From contig CM077826.1 of the NCBI GenBank assembly GCA_039720395.1, positions 35,120,790-35,184,789 of the forward strand: a stretch of DNA of 64,000 nucleotides. The letters run 5' to 3'. Below the pieces are notes generated by a model, which was given only the letters and a program-made list of their open reading frames with translations, had not been told where the DNA came from and did no database searches. Below are positions 1-11,859 of the stretch, piece by piece (the first letter of the stretch is position 1; each line of letters opens with the position of its first letter). A program made the position numbers and the translations under genes. Source of the DNA: Liquidambar formosana (lineage: Eukaryota; Streptophyta; Magnoliopsida; Saxifragales; Altingiaceae).

Positions 1-155
1 TTTTTTGATATTGTTACACCTGCCAATAATTATTGTTATTATTTTATATAAGCTTCTTTGTTGATACTTGGTTCATCTCAATTCAGATTTTTGTGCTTTT
101 GAGTACTTTTGGAAGCTGCCTAGCTAATTTTTTCCCAGTTTTCCCTTTCCTGCAG

Positions 156-3100
156 GATCCCCAGGAAAGTGAATTAGTTTCATCAACCGCTCTTGGTGAG
201 GATATTCAGAACCATGGTGGAAGACAATGTAGAGATTCTGGTCAAAGATCGAGTTGTCATCGCCTACCTCAAAAGTTTATTAAGCTTTTGAGTGAAGGGA
301 AAAGTGTAGGTAGACGAGCATATGAATCATTGGCAGTTTCCAATGCGGTAGAGCTATTTAAGCTTGTCTTTTTGAGCACCTCGAAAGCACCAGAGGTGCC
401 AAATTTGCTGGCAGAAACTTTACGGCGTTATTCTGAGCATGATCTTTTTGCAGCCTTTAGCTACCTCAGAGAGAAAAGAATCATGGTAAATCCATAAATC
501 ATGTTCCTATAACTTTTGGAATAATTGTAGGCTATGTTAATGATGGATGCATGCAGGTTCTAGGTCCACGTACCTACTTGCTGGAGTTCCCAAAACTTGG
601 CGTAGTAGGGAAAGAACTACATAGTAACTTACTAAATTTAAAATATTTGCCAATATTACATTTTATAATTTTCATTATGTTGGAAATCAGAATGTTTTAC
701 AGTTGCCTAGAAGCTCATTTTTTTTCATATACAATATCTACACATGGCTGATTTATATTATCAATATTTGACACATTTCTTAAACTGATACTTATGCCAT
801 GTCATGCAACATCTGTAGGGTTCAGGAGATATTGAATACTGTTGCTAGCTTGAGTTTCTGAATATGGCTCAGGGAGCTCATGGTTGTTGCTAAGTCCCAA
901 GCAGGATATTAGCTTAATTATATCTCCCAATATAATAAACAGGAATGTATGTTATATTAATGAATATGGGGTGTAAATTCAGCTAAATCTTGCACAATTT
1001 TGAGTTTGTAAATGTTGTCATTAAGTGTGTAAATAGGTAAAAGAGGAAAGATAGAAAAGAGAGAAAAGAAGGGAGGAGAGAAAAGAGAGAAGAATGGTTA
1101 ACCCTAGAATGGTTAGACCAGCCCTAATATATAATAATAAAGGTAAAGTTACAAATATAGACCTACTTAAACATACTTACTAATACCATTAATGGCGTGG
1201 AGTCTCATTGCTACATCAGAATTCAATGACTATTGCAGCATCACATTGTGCCAATTTAATGTTAGCAGGCTTCTGTGCTGCCAATTCCACTGCACCTTTA
1301 ACCTGAGGAGACTTCCATTCTATTTTGCGTAGGGGTTTTAGTAAATACACGTTTCCTTGACCATGTCACACTCCATTATTTTTGGTGGGGTGAGATCTTT
1401 GATCCAGTTTGTTATGATCTTGATATAGAGTTATAAACAGCGCTTAGTAACCATGGAACAGGACATGAATCCTTTGGGCCATTTGGTAGGGATGAGAAAA
1501 AATTATTCTAAACCTCTTTTAAGAATCAGGATGGCTATGGATATAGTAGTCCTGACCTCAACAATAACTCATTGAAACTCCTTGCATAAATATCTTAATC
1601 AGTTACATGCGCATAAACTTTTCACTTTTAGTTACATGGTAAGCAATACTTATATGTCAGAAAGATCTGCAGGTTTTGTTTTCAATAAGTTCTGTTTTGT
1701 TTGTGGGATGTTTTCTGAGTAGCTTTTTGCCATGGTGTGAAAGGGTTAGTTTTTCAGCTATAGAGAGCAGGTCCTCCATTTACTACAGGCCAGGACTCAT
1801 GCTTTTTTGTGGAACAGATGGTTCATTCATTGTCTGTGAGTCATTAATCAGAGGGTAAATAACTAAATACTTAGAGGATACTTTTGTTACTGTTCATTTT
1901 ATTGTGGGAAATTACAAGCTTTATGTTAGAGAAGTTAATTACAACCTCAGAGGTTTTTCTTCTCCGTTCATTTATTTTCTTCTTCTACTTATTTGTTATC
2001 ATCCTCTTTGGGTTCAATCAGCCCTTGTGTTTACTGAATATTTAACTCATTTACTGCCCCGTTCTTAGGCTTATAATTTTTTCTAAGTTTCCTCTTTGGT
2101 TATATTTGGTTATCATTATACTTCTCTTTTCTTTTGATCGCCTCTCTGTGCCTTTCCAATTCTGTTCATCTAATACAGATGTTTTATTTATGCACATTGC
2201 ATTCTAAGTCCGAATTTTCTTTTTCATTGGCAGGTTGGGGGTAATGGCAATAATTCTTTTGCACTTTCTCAACAATTCTTGCAAAGTATCTCTTCATCTC
2301 CATTTCCAACTAATACGGGAAAGATAGCTGCTAAGTTTGCTAGTTGGCTCCATGAAAGAGAAAAAGATCTGATGGAAGATGGGATTAATCTTGCTGCAGA
2401 TTTACAGTGTGGGGAAATTTTCCATTTGTTTGCTCTAGTTTCTTTAGGAGAACTGTCAATAACACCTTGCTTGCCAGAAGAAGGTGTTGGAGAGGCTGAG
2501 GACTCGAGAAGTTTGAAACGTAAAGCTGATAACACTGAACTTTGTATTGATGATATGGCTAAGAAACTAAAATTTCCATTGGCAACAGAAGGTGAAATAA
2601 TTTCTCGGCGAGAAAAAGGTTTTCCTGGTATTGTGGTATCTTTAAGCCGTGCAACATTTTCCAGAGCGAATGCTATAGAATTGTGTAAGGATGGGAAGAT
2701 TTGTACTGTTGCACCTCTTTTTGATAAAAATGATCCATACAATAATACATTGGGTCAGAAAATTGACAGCAGTTCATCTCATTCGGACCATTTGAAGGAA
2801 AACCTTAATTTTGGCTCCACCCTCTCCATAGAAGGGGTTTGCAATGAGTCACCTTGGGAAGCCATGACAAGATATGCTGCACATTTGATGCCAATACCTT
2901 CTGATCAAGAAAAAGAGAGTTCCTTCCATCCTGAGCTCTTTAGGAATGTTTACACAGCCATTCAGAAAGCTGGTGACCAAGGTTTGAGCATGGAACAAGT
3001 TTTCCGAGTTATGGACATGCAGGGTATGCTCTGTATTTCTTGTGTCGTGTGTATGGTTTCTAATCTTGGAACAATGATATTCATACATAAGTTCCAATGT

Positions 3101-5566
3101 ATTCATTATTTCTAGATGTTAATTTTCAGGAGAAAAGATGCCTGAACTAATAATTGAAGTGCTTCAGGCATTTGGACGAGCTTTGAAGGTTAGTTTTACT
3201 AATGATTAAGGAATTTGTATTTTGTTCATAGAACAAAAACCTGCTAGGAGAATGTAACTGCAGTACCACAATTCACTTGGCACACCAAAAAGGTGATTGG
3301 AACCTGCCATTCTTGTTCTCACTTAGGGCATTCCCTGTGTTGAATGCTCTTGTCTACCTTTAAATATTCTCATTCTCTGCTCAAGCTATTCATTTCACTG
3401 GCAACTCAATCAGTCTTAGCAGCCAAATTTTTAAATATACGGAGTGAAAGCATATCCCTGACTGATTGGATTATGACTTCGTCAGTGGAGGTATGGTTAT
3501 TATTTTTTATTTTTGAGTTTTTGGTGAAACAATTCCCTGCAGAAATCAGTGATGACCCTCTAGGTGGAAGTGGAGGAAAATAGTTTTGTGAGTTGTCAAA
3601 AGAAATTTGTCTCAAACTGATGTCAAGGATTTAAGCTTTGTATGACCACACACTTGAGATTGACTTTTGTTGGGAAGTCCCGCATCCCACATTGATTAAA
3701 TATCAAGTTTAATATGACGTCATATACCTATTTGGGCCCTCCACTTAATAGTTAAGGCCTTTAGGTTGGAAACTTAACTTGGTATCAAAGCCTGTTGTTC
3801 TTGAGCCTGTTTCATTTGTGAGCCCGTCTTTATTGTCCACGCGACAGGCTCATTCTTTTCTTGTAAGGCTTGCATGTGAGGGTGTTATCAATTAAATATT
3901 GAGTTTAATATGACTTCATATATATGTTTAGGCCCTCCACCTAATAGCTTAGGCTTCTAGGTTGGAAGCTTGACTATGTACTGATGCTTTTGATACAGGT
4001 TAATGCTTATGACTCCGTCCATGTCGTTGACGCTTTGTATCGTTCCAAGTATTCTTTGACTTCAATGGCTGGTTTCTGTCAAGAGCTTAAACCAGCTTCA
4101 TTGATGAAGTCCCAAGGGGTAAATGATGATGGTCATTTGATCGTCCAGCGAGATAATCATGAGACTGATGGTGCTAATTCACAGAGGGAAATAAGTATGC
4201 AGATTGACAATGTCCACAAAGTCACCATTCTCAACCTCCCGGAAGAGGTTTTTCAACCCTCGGATAAAATTCAGACTAGCAAGGAGCTCAAAGGATGTAT
4301 GCAGGGCAAAGTTGTTTCCCTGGGAGGGGACCATTGCAGCGAATCATATGAATCGTCTTCTGGTGATTCCCGTTCATTTAGGCCAATATTGCCATGGATA
4401 AATGGAGATGGGACCATCAACAGGATTGTCTACAAGGGGCTTATTCGCCGTGTTCTTGGTATCGTGATGCAGAATCCTGGGATATTAAAGGTACATGCTT
4501 CTGTATCCTCCAGTCGCGGTCAATAGGGTATGAAAACGGAAAAAAAAGTATGATGTTGAGGAAGAACTTTCAAATTTGAAGTGAACCTGTTACCATGTCA
4601 ATGTTGCAAAATTAATTAACTTTGTAACTGACAAAGCCCTTGCAAAATGTTTGTAGCAAAGTTCTTTAAAGTTTAAAGAACCTTGTAAACTAGGTTGATG
4701 GGCCTGCTGGTGATTGATTGCTTCTAAAGCAAGGTTCTGTGGTTGTTTCATTTTGAATCTGTAACTTAGCTGTTCACAGAGAAGATATGGTACTTCCTAT
4801 GATTGTGGCTAAGGTTGCAGTCCTGTTAACTTGTATATTCCACTTGGTATATCTCTTGTTCTGCCATGACTTTCCTTGGTCCCTCAGTCAATGATCCTGT
4901 TATGAAGTGTTCATCTAATGTATGATTTTGTTTTTCACAAACAAAAGTCAAGGTGTTTGTGTGTTTTTTTTTTCTTAATTTGATTGTGAAAATTAGGGCC
5001 ATTGGTTGGCAACCTACATGTGTAGCACCTGTGTATGTTTTGTTTCTTTTTGTTGAATCTTTAAATATCAAATGGTTCTGGGCTAGTCAGTTCGGTAAAT
5101 ATTCCTGTATCATTTAGTTGTTGTACTGAGATGTTTAGTATGTTTTTCTCTCTCAACTATGACTTGTAGCTTTAGCATTGAACAAAGCTTTTGATATTCA
5201 TCTTCTCACTTCGGTGTAATTTTTCCATTATTGCGGCAGGATGATATTATCCGCCGGATGGATGTATTGAATCCTCAGGTACACTATTTCATTTTCTTTT
5301 AATAGCCCTCTTCAAAATATTTATAATGCATTATTTATTGCATGAATGAATGCTAATGCTTTGTTATATGTTTCCTCCAGAGCTGTAAAAAGTTGTTGGA
5401 GTTAATGATTCTGGATAACCACGTCATTGTGCGGATGATGCATCAAACTACATCTACTGGGCCCCCTACCATACTGGGAAGCCTCCTTGGGAGCAGCTTC
5501 AAGAAGTCAAAGTCGATTTTCCGTGAGCATTTTTTTGCCAACCCCATAAGTACTTCCTTACTGTAG
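156..5566 (+). CDS. TFIIIC largest subunit (B-block binding), C-terminal exons; gene continues off the left edge
   Basis: TFIIIC recruits RNA polymerase III to tRNA genes; this subunit recognises the B-box. Six exons read in one frame with GT-AG borders: 156-485, 2234-3023, 3130-3188, 3999-4490, 5240-5278 and 5381-5566, stop TAG 5564-5566. They give 631 residues; the N-terminal part lies upstream. Recognition rests on resemblance to plant B-block binding proteins, for example the WLHEREKDLMEDG and CGEIFHLFALVS segments and the conserved VNAYDSVHVVDALYRSKY stretch. The part around residues 350-420 (AIQKAGDQGLSMEQVF onward) looks like a winged-helix fold, which is inference. The short exons 3 and 5 restore phase exactly, supporting the model. 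No in-frame stop or frameshift is seen, so the gene looks functional. Positions 1-155 are the end of an intron. Introns 1 (1748 bp) and 3 (810 bp) hold repeat scraps. Confidence 0.88.
3668..3975 (+). mobile_element. TRIM retrotransposon (miniature LTR element) in a TFIIIC intron
   Basis: Two related direct repeats, about 3668-3778 and 3883-3975, share the AATATNANGTTTAATATGAC block and the GGCCCTCCACYTAATAG block. Just after the first repeat is TGGTATCAAAGCC (3780-3792), one base from a primer-binding site for initiator tRNA-Met. Just before the second is a purine-rich GTGAGGG. This LTR-PBS-PPT-LTR layout in about 300 bp without coding capacity is that of a TRIM. The second LTR has lost about 20 bp near its start. 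It ends only about 25 bp before the next exon. Confidence 0.65.
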
Positions 5567-7395
5567 ACCTTTAGATTTTCCCAGTTCTTATGACATCAGG
5601 GAGATCCTCTGGAGCAGCTTCAGTTTTCCTTTTCAAAAGCAACCTGGTGGTTTTTGGCACAGAGTCATGGAGATAGGTACTGAATACAGATTTTTCACCT
5701 GGGAGTCCAACTAAGGAATCTGTTTGCACTTAAAAATGCTATAGTTATTCCTATACTGTATATATGGGTATAAAAAAGAGGGAGACGTACACTTGTTACT
5801 AGAAACTGAGGTTCAGGTATCATGGTTGATGGCGAAAACAGTATTTGGAAATGTAAGAATATATATAATTTGCAAGCGAACAATTTGTTTTGCAATTGTA
5901 TAATGAAACGAATCAAAATCAACGAAAAGAAAAGCTGGCCTGTTTTTTATGTTGGTTTCGTGACCCTGTTTTCGCTGTCTGTTTAAACCGCATTGATGGA
6001 ACTGTCATGGTAGGCATGTTTAATATCGAACCATTTGTATTTAGGGATGTGTAAATCACTCTGCCGTCGGGGAAGCCACGAACAATACTTTCAGCCACCT
6101 CCGGCTGGTTTATTTAAATGATCAGACCAAAAGCCGATGGCAAGAGCGCAACTGTAGAAACTCAGCATGGTCGACATGGCACAGCTTCATATGCCTGTGT
6201 GGTGCGGCAGCCTGAAGCCGGGTTTCCCATTGGAATAGTTTAAAATGCGCCCAAAACGTATGGGAAAACTTGCAAATAGGTCTCCGATCACACTTTCAAG
6301 CATCACTTTTATGCTCAAAACAATTTCCAAGTAGGCTCGGGTCACCTATGCGTCTTCCTGCTTTGGTAGTGGTAACTCGGCGTGCTGGTTTCTACTATTA
6401 CACTGTATACATCTTGTGATCAGTGCAATTGCAATTCCAAAATTATTAATGGCCACTCAAGAAAACAGCCTCTTGCTTTCTGACAACAAGCCATGTGAAA
6501 TCTTGTTAACATCATGGACGCAAGGTGACCACATGCACTATAGTTGATTATGATAGTAAAGACTAAAGATAGTTGCGTGGGTCTAAATCTAGACCACGAA
6601 CACTACAGTGAGAAGAAGAGTTGATTCCATTGTTTGATCTGCAATCACAAGCTGAAAAACAGGATTAGAGGGAGGCCAAAGTGGGTTCGGCCAAAACCTC
6701 TCCAAAGCTTAAGTTAGTGACTGTATTTTTTAGGAGGCCAGGAAGAAGATGATGTGTGTGAGTAGAATTAGGATACTATTCATCATACCTCATTTGGTTG
6801 TGGAATGTTCCTTTTATACCCACCTATACGGACTAACCTTGCCCAGCTATGATAACTACTTGGGTTGACTTAAGTCTAACTGGGGTTAGCCCAATAACCC
6901 TCAGACCATGGTTTGCTAATTGTGGTTAAGTGGTTAGCCTCAGGTTGGATGTAACCATCAAACTATGGGTAGTCGACTGTGGCTAAAGGGTTGAACCATA
7001 GTTTGATTGAATTGTCACGTGTCCCGAACTAAGCAGGAGACTGAGATACCACGATGCTAATGTTTTCATGAACTGGTCTAGAGATGGAACTAAATGGATC
7101 CCCAGATCGGGCTACCAGGACTGAACTCACGTTTCCCCATCTTGGAACTGTGGGCTCAACTCGTTGCTCCAGTTCTAGTGCTTCACTTGGGGATTATATC
7201 CACATAATAGTTAATCTCCTAATTGTGCTCAACGACCCATGTTTGTGAATGATCGAGAAATTTGGGCAGTAGCGAAACTCTGTATTTCTGTCCCCAAACC
7301 CACCAATCAAATTTAATATAGGCCACGATGGTCTGGTGACGTAGGACAATCCGCTATGAACTATTGGCACTAGTCCTACATTTTGTCTTTGTAGA
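5567..7395. other. 3' flank of the TFIIIC gene and unassigned intergenic DNA
   Basis: The first several hundred bases probably hold the TFIIIC 3' UTR; no poly(A) signal stands out. No convincing reading frame is seen. From about 6560 the sequence becomes repeat-like, with short inverted words such as GGTCTAAATCTAGACC and variants of a CCATGGTTTG word, but no element boundaries could be fixed. Confidence 0.4.
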
Positions 7396-7513
7396 TCGAG
7401 GAGAAAGGGGGCTCAGTGGGAAGAGGATTGTACCATGAGAGAAGCAAGGTGGTCAACTTCTTTCGAGCTGTGAAAAAGATCCAACAAAAGACAAACAAAT
7501 CCACTATCTGTTT
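7396..7513 (+). pseudogene. rps7: Plastid DNA insertion (NUPT), left half: plastid spacer plus middle of rps7
   Basis: Positions about 7463-7513 match the middle of plastid rps7 (ribosomal protein S7; the frame reads AVKKIQQKT). Positions about 7396-7462 resemble inverted-repeat plastid DNA near rps12/trnV, as I recall it. The two parts are fused with the intervening plastid sequence missing, so the fragment was already rearranged. The match stops at 7513, inside the rps7 codons that continue at 11140 beyond a repeat block. It is nonfunctional. Confidence 0.6.
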
Positions 7514-8471
7514 ATGTGGACACCGGAAATCGACTCGGGGGGAATCGAGTTTCTATTCCACTTTTAAAAGGGTTTTAAAAAAGCAAGGAGTCACCACCTC
7601 ATTTTTAGGGTACGAGGAAACCACTAAAAGATTTGTTTTTAAAGAAAAAAACAAGTTTGACTCCATTAACGGAAAATAGGCAAGTCTTGAACTAAAAACA
7701 AAGGTTCGGAGGCTAGGTTACGAAATGGGAAGGTTCTGAGCTATGGCCCATAGGCACCTATTTCGTCTGATAAATCGGTCTCATTTATTGATTGGGCTTA
7801 ATTAGTTTCAACCATGCAATAACTAAAAAATTAAGAAAATTAAAAGATAAAAACTAAACTAAGTTGGACTTGGGCTCAAGTAAGTGGCCTATGTACTTCT
7901 GAAGAAGATTAAAGTCCACGTAGTTCGAACAACCTAGTAGGACTTCATTAGAATCCAATCCATAATCAAACACTTGTTTTAGAAAAACTACTTTGAAAAA
8001 AACAACTTTAGTTTGAAAACTTGTTTGATTTAGGATCAAAACTCTAATATAATCCTAAGAATAATAAAACTCATGGGAGCATGCATCATCATATAAATAA
8101 TTACATTATGACAATGGAGTTTAGAGATTATACCTGACAGAATTGAGGTAGAGTTCTGTTTGCAACCTCGAGGTTTTTGAGTTGAAAATTGGGTAGAGCT
8201 TCTACGCTTTCCAAGCTTTAAGATGGCTTCAAAGGAGGGAGTCGCAAGTCAGGCAGAGTTTCCTGCGCCTTCAAGCTCTAAAATGGGTCGCAAGCTAGAG
8301 GGTACTAATAAGAACGTTCCCCACTAACTATTGAGCCCAAGCTCTTCTTTAGAATTAGTCTCAAGTGAAGGGATACTAATAGGAACGTTCACCCCACGCT
8401 CAAGAACTAAAGCTTTTCATTTGTTTAGGAAAATTCTACTAAGACTTCATGTAGAATGAATGAAGGGAGGA

Positions 8472-8484
8472 CCCCTATTTATAG
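8472..8484 (-). promoter_or_regulatory. TATA box of the old Tat-like LTR
   Basis: On the minus strand the sequence reads CTATAAATAGGGG, a strong plant TATA box in the expected polarity for this LTR. It lies about 170 bp downstream of the GC-rich repeat block at 8655-8935. Confidence 0.5.
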
Positions 8485-8654
8485 TGAAAGGTGGGTGGAA
8501 TGAATGGCTAAGATTGGATCTAGCTAGGGATGATCCAAGGTCTCTAAAACACTTCCAAGAGTTGGTTCCTATCTCAAACACTTCAAAAATCCGAAGGAAA
8601 TTCGAATTCTAGCATGAGAAGGAGTCTATTGGGCTCAAAGTAGGGTAAAAATGC

Positions 8655-8935
8655 ATCAGTGGCCAACGGGTACCCTTGGTGGCCATTTGGGCACCTTGGG
8701 TGGCCGTTTGGCCTTCCCTTGGTGGCTATACGGCCAGCAGTAGCCATTTTGGGTGCATTTTGCCTTCTTTTGTGCATTTAACTCTATCAAAGGCCAACTG
8801 GGCACCCTTGGTGGCCATTTGGGCACCATGGGTGGCCATTTGGCCTTCTTTGGTGGCCATTTGACCTTCTTTGGTGGCCATATGGCCAGCAGTAGCCCAT
8901 TGAGTGTATTTTTGTGCTCTTTTGTGCACTTTTTC
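8655..8935. repeat. GC-rich repeats of a GGTGGCCATTTGG word inside the old LTR
   Basis: Two tandem copies of a roughly 130-bp unit, each with several variants of GGTGGCCATTTGG and ending in CCAGCAGTAGCC. Because GGCCATTTGGCC-type words are self-complementary, frames on both strands are open here; these are low-complexity by-products, not genes. Confidence 0.7.
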
Positions 8936-9224
8936 CCTTTTATGCTACGTATTTTGCCCATTTTGAGTCCAAATTCATTGATTTTGGACTTAAAACAACC
9001 ATGGCTCAATTCTATACTTGAAATCTGATTAAAAAAAAAATCCTAATTGAGCTATATTTGGTCAATTAATCAAGGGTTAAGCCTATATGGCTTATAGAGA
9101 TTAATTAGGACTAACCAGGGAAACATTAGGGTTTGAACCCTAATGGAGTCCTAGTTGCAATCAAACTCTCCCAAAAATAATTCCAAGCATCAATACACCT
9201 TAATTAAGACCCAATTAAAATTAA

Positions 9225-10695
9225 GGGCAAACTACATATTAGTGTCACTAACTTTACCCCAAATTTCAATGTGGTGTATAAACTTTTAATTTGTCCAATT
9301 TAGTGCACTAACTATACATTAGTGTTTCAATGTGGGTAAACAAGGGACGGCCGTTTAGTTTACTAACGGAGACCTCATACGGCGCTGATGTGGCGATCCA
9401 CGTGGCGCTGACGTGGCATCCCTGGTGGAGTCTCCCCAGGAGAAATTACATATTAGTGTCACTAACTTTACCCCAAATTTCAATGTGGTGCATAAACTTT
9501 TAATTTGTCCAATTTAATGCACTAACTATACATTAGTGTTTCAATGTGGGTAAACATGGGACGACCATTTACTTTATTAATGGGGACCTCATGTGCCCTC
9601 ACGTGGTGGCCCATCTTGCACTGATGTGGCATCCCTAGTGGAGTCTTCCCATTTTTTCCCACCATTTGCATCTCATGTGCGCAGCATCTGAGAGATTACT
9701 TACATCGATAACCCTTTATGATCTAGGGCTTCTGACCCAAGAGTGAGAATGGTGGTGGGAGTGGGGGACGCAAGGAGCTACTTTGCTTCCACATCGACTG
9801 CGAACTAATCTGAAAAATGGTAAATATTATCTTCGAGAATGGTGGTAGGGGTGGGGGACGACGCGCGGGTTTGGGGAGGGGAGAGAATAGAGAAAGGATA
9901 GAAGGTGGAGTTAGGGTTAGGGAGAAGAGGAGAGGGAAAACTCCATTTCTTTGAGGAAGTCGTTAATGTGGCAATAAGGGTGGAGAAGAATGGGAGAAGA
10001 GGGAGACTCTCATATCACATAAGTGGCACCAGTGTGTCTGTCTTTCCATGGTGGCAATAGTGGTGGTGGTGGCAGTAGTGAAAGACATGGTGAATATCTT
10101 CCTACTTTCAATAGTAGCCTTTCTTCTCTTCAGATAGAAGGGATTGTAATTATGTATGTTGGGAAAGGGAAAAGGGAAATGGAAAATGGAAAATGGAAAT
10201 GGGAGGGAAGGTGGGGTTTCCTTTGTTCTATCATTTCTGACTATGAATGGGTTCGTCGAAACAGCTTTGATGGAGACTCCACCAGGGATGTCACATCGAT
10301 GGCAGATGGGCTACCACGTAAGCGCACATAAGGTCCTCGTTAGTGAATTAAACAGTCGTCCCATGTTTATCCACATTGAAACATTAATGTATAGTTAGTG
10401 CATTAAATTGGACAAATTAAAAGTTTATGCACCACATTGAAATTTGGGGTAAAGTTAGTGACACTAATATGTAATTTCTCCTGGAGAGACTCCACCAGGG
10501 ATGCCACGTCAGCGCCACGTGGATCGCTACGTCAGCGCCACGTGAGGTCTCCGTTAGTAAACTAAACGGCCGTTCCTTGTTTACCCACATTGAAACACTA
10601 ATGTATAGTTAGTGAACTAAATTGGACAAATTAAAAGTTTATACACCACATTGAAATTTGGGATAAAATTAGTGACACTAATATGTAGTTTGCCC
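9225..10695. mobile_element. Non-autonomous Mutator-like element (MULE) with doubled long terminal inverted repeats
   Basis: A perfect 9-bp target duplication TAAAATTAA flanks the element (9216-9224 and 10696-10704), the signature of Mutator transposition. The ends start GGGCAAACTACATATTAG and finish with its complement. At each end the terminal repeat unit of about 220 bp is present twice in tandem (left about 9225-9440 and 9441-9650; right about 10320-10480 and 10481-10695). The roughly 650-bp middle has no transposase; short open frames there (for example 10023-10331) resemble nothing I know. It inserted into the old LTR at 7515-11134. Confidence 0.85.
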
Positions 10696-11139
10696 TAAAA
10701 TTAATGATGTATTAATTGGACTCAATTGGATCAAATTAAGAAGCAATTATAAGAAGGGCCAACAAATGGAGTCAAACCGAGCCTACTTTGGACCATCCTT
10801 AAGCAAATCATCTCCAAACTTAACAACATTTTACACCAAGCCTACAAATGACATCCTAAGGTCATTGGGATCATCGCGAGATGAATTTGGTGAGAATTGG
10901 ATGTCAAATAAAAATTATGCACGTGAAATGACATGAATGCCTTTCAAGTTGCAAAAGTTCTTATTAGCTATCAAGACCTAACCAAATTGAACGCTGGAGG
11001 ATACCATGGATTCTTTGGGATGTATAGAACATAACTAAAAAGATTTGGTGTCCAAATGATGCAATTCCCTACAAGTGATAATGCTCCTAAGGTGGAAAGG
11101 TGTGGAATTAGAGGATGAAAATTGGGTGTATATAGTTTA

Positions 11140-11432
11140 TATCTGTTTTACGTCAAGCAATACGTAAAGTAGCTCCCGATATAGCAGTAAAAGCAAGATG
11201 CATAGGTGGATCAACTCATCAAGCTCCCATTGAAATAAGATCCACACATAGAAAATCACTTGCCATTTGTGAGTTATTAGGAGCATTCGAAAACGTTCGG
11301 GTCGAAATATGGATTTCAAATTGAGTTTCGAATTAGTGGATGCTAGCGAAGGGAGTGGTGATGCCATACGCAAAAAGGAAGAGACTCATAGAATAGCAGA
11401 GGCAAATAGAGCTTTTGCACATTTTCGTTACC
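11140..11432 (+). pseudogene. rps7: Plastid rps7 3' half (NUPT), nonfunctional
   Basis: The sequence follows the plastid gene for ribosomal protein S7 from its middle almost to the stop codon; readable pieces include PDIAVKAR and [11 protein letters not shown]. It has frameshifts and stops (for example after VEIWISN) and many substitutions, so it is an old copy. It continues the fragment ending at 7513; removing the intervening LTR block and one copy of TATCTGTTT restores the plastid order. On the right it passes directly into a truncated LTR. Confidence 0.75.
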
Positions 11433-11859
11433 CGACCAATCGCCTTCGTGGGCATTGATCAATAGCTCTCCTCTCCATCGTAGAACAATTTATTTTACTA
11501 TTATTATTTTATTGTTACTATTATTATTATTTATTTCATTGTTTTACTAGGATTAATTAGTTTATTTCCTATTTTCATGTTTTCCTAGAATTAGCATAAT
11601 CTAATTATTTCCTAGTTAAGTTTATTTCTTATTTTTTTGTAATACTTTTCTATAAATAAGTTTGTAGCCCTATGGGCAATAATAATTATTTTGATCAATA
11701 ATATCAATTGAGAGTTTTTCTTTGTGGTTTGTGTTTCTTCTCATGGATTTGTGTGTTTCTTCTCGTGGATTTGAGGACCATAGGCTATTAGCATCACTCA
11801 TAGTTCTATCTTCTAGTTTTTCGATGCATTAGTTGGTATCAAAGCGAGGATTCGCCTAA

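Larger units (their letters stand above)
7515..11134 (-). mobile_element. Old Ty3/gypsy Tat-like solo LTR (contains a Mutator-like element)
   Basis: The left edge TGTGGACACCGGAAATCG parallels the LTR edge of elements A and B (TGTGAACCCCGGAAATTG). Shared landmarks follow in the same order: the GGAGTC.CCACCT block, the GGTTCGGAGGCTAGGTTA block, GGGAAGGTTCT, the CATAGGCACC block and the AAAGTCCACGTAGTTCGA block. The right edge, near 11121-11134, is a decayed form of the GGGGTGTGACA end. No internal coding region is present, so this is a solo LTR of about 2.1 kb once the 1471-bp insertion is removed. Flanks show GTTTA at both ends, although a 9-bp repeat TATCTGTTT also spans the junctions. Confidence 0.65.

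Noticed and set aside
33..155. Upstream extension of the first open frame (hydrophobic start MLLFYISFFVDTWF)
   Set aside because: It reads through intron sequence; CCTGCAG at 149-155 is a splice acceptor and the TFIIIC homology begins exactly at 156.
2269..2742. Open frame of 157 codons on the minus strand
   Set aside because: Mirror image of the TFIIIC exon 2234-3023; no independent support.
8583..9028. Several overlapping open frames on both strands
   Set aside because: Products of the GGTGGCCATTTGG repeat (periodic WPP/GHL peptides), inside an LTR.
10023..10331. 102-codon frame inside the MULE as a captured gene
   Set aside because: Gly/Ser-rich low complexity, no recognisable homology, no intron or partner exon.
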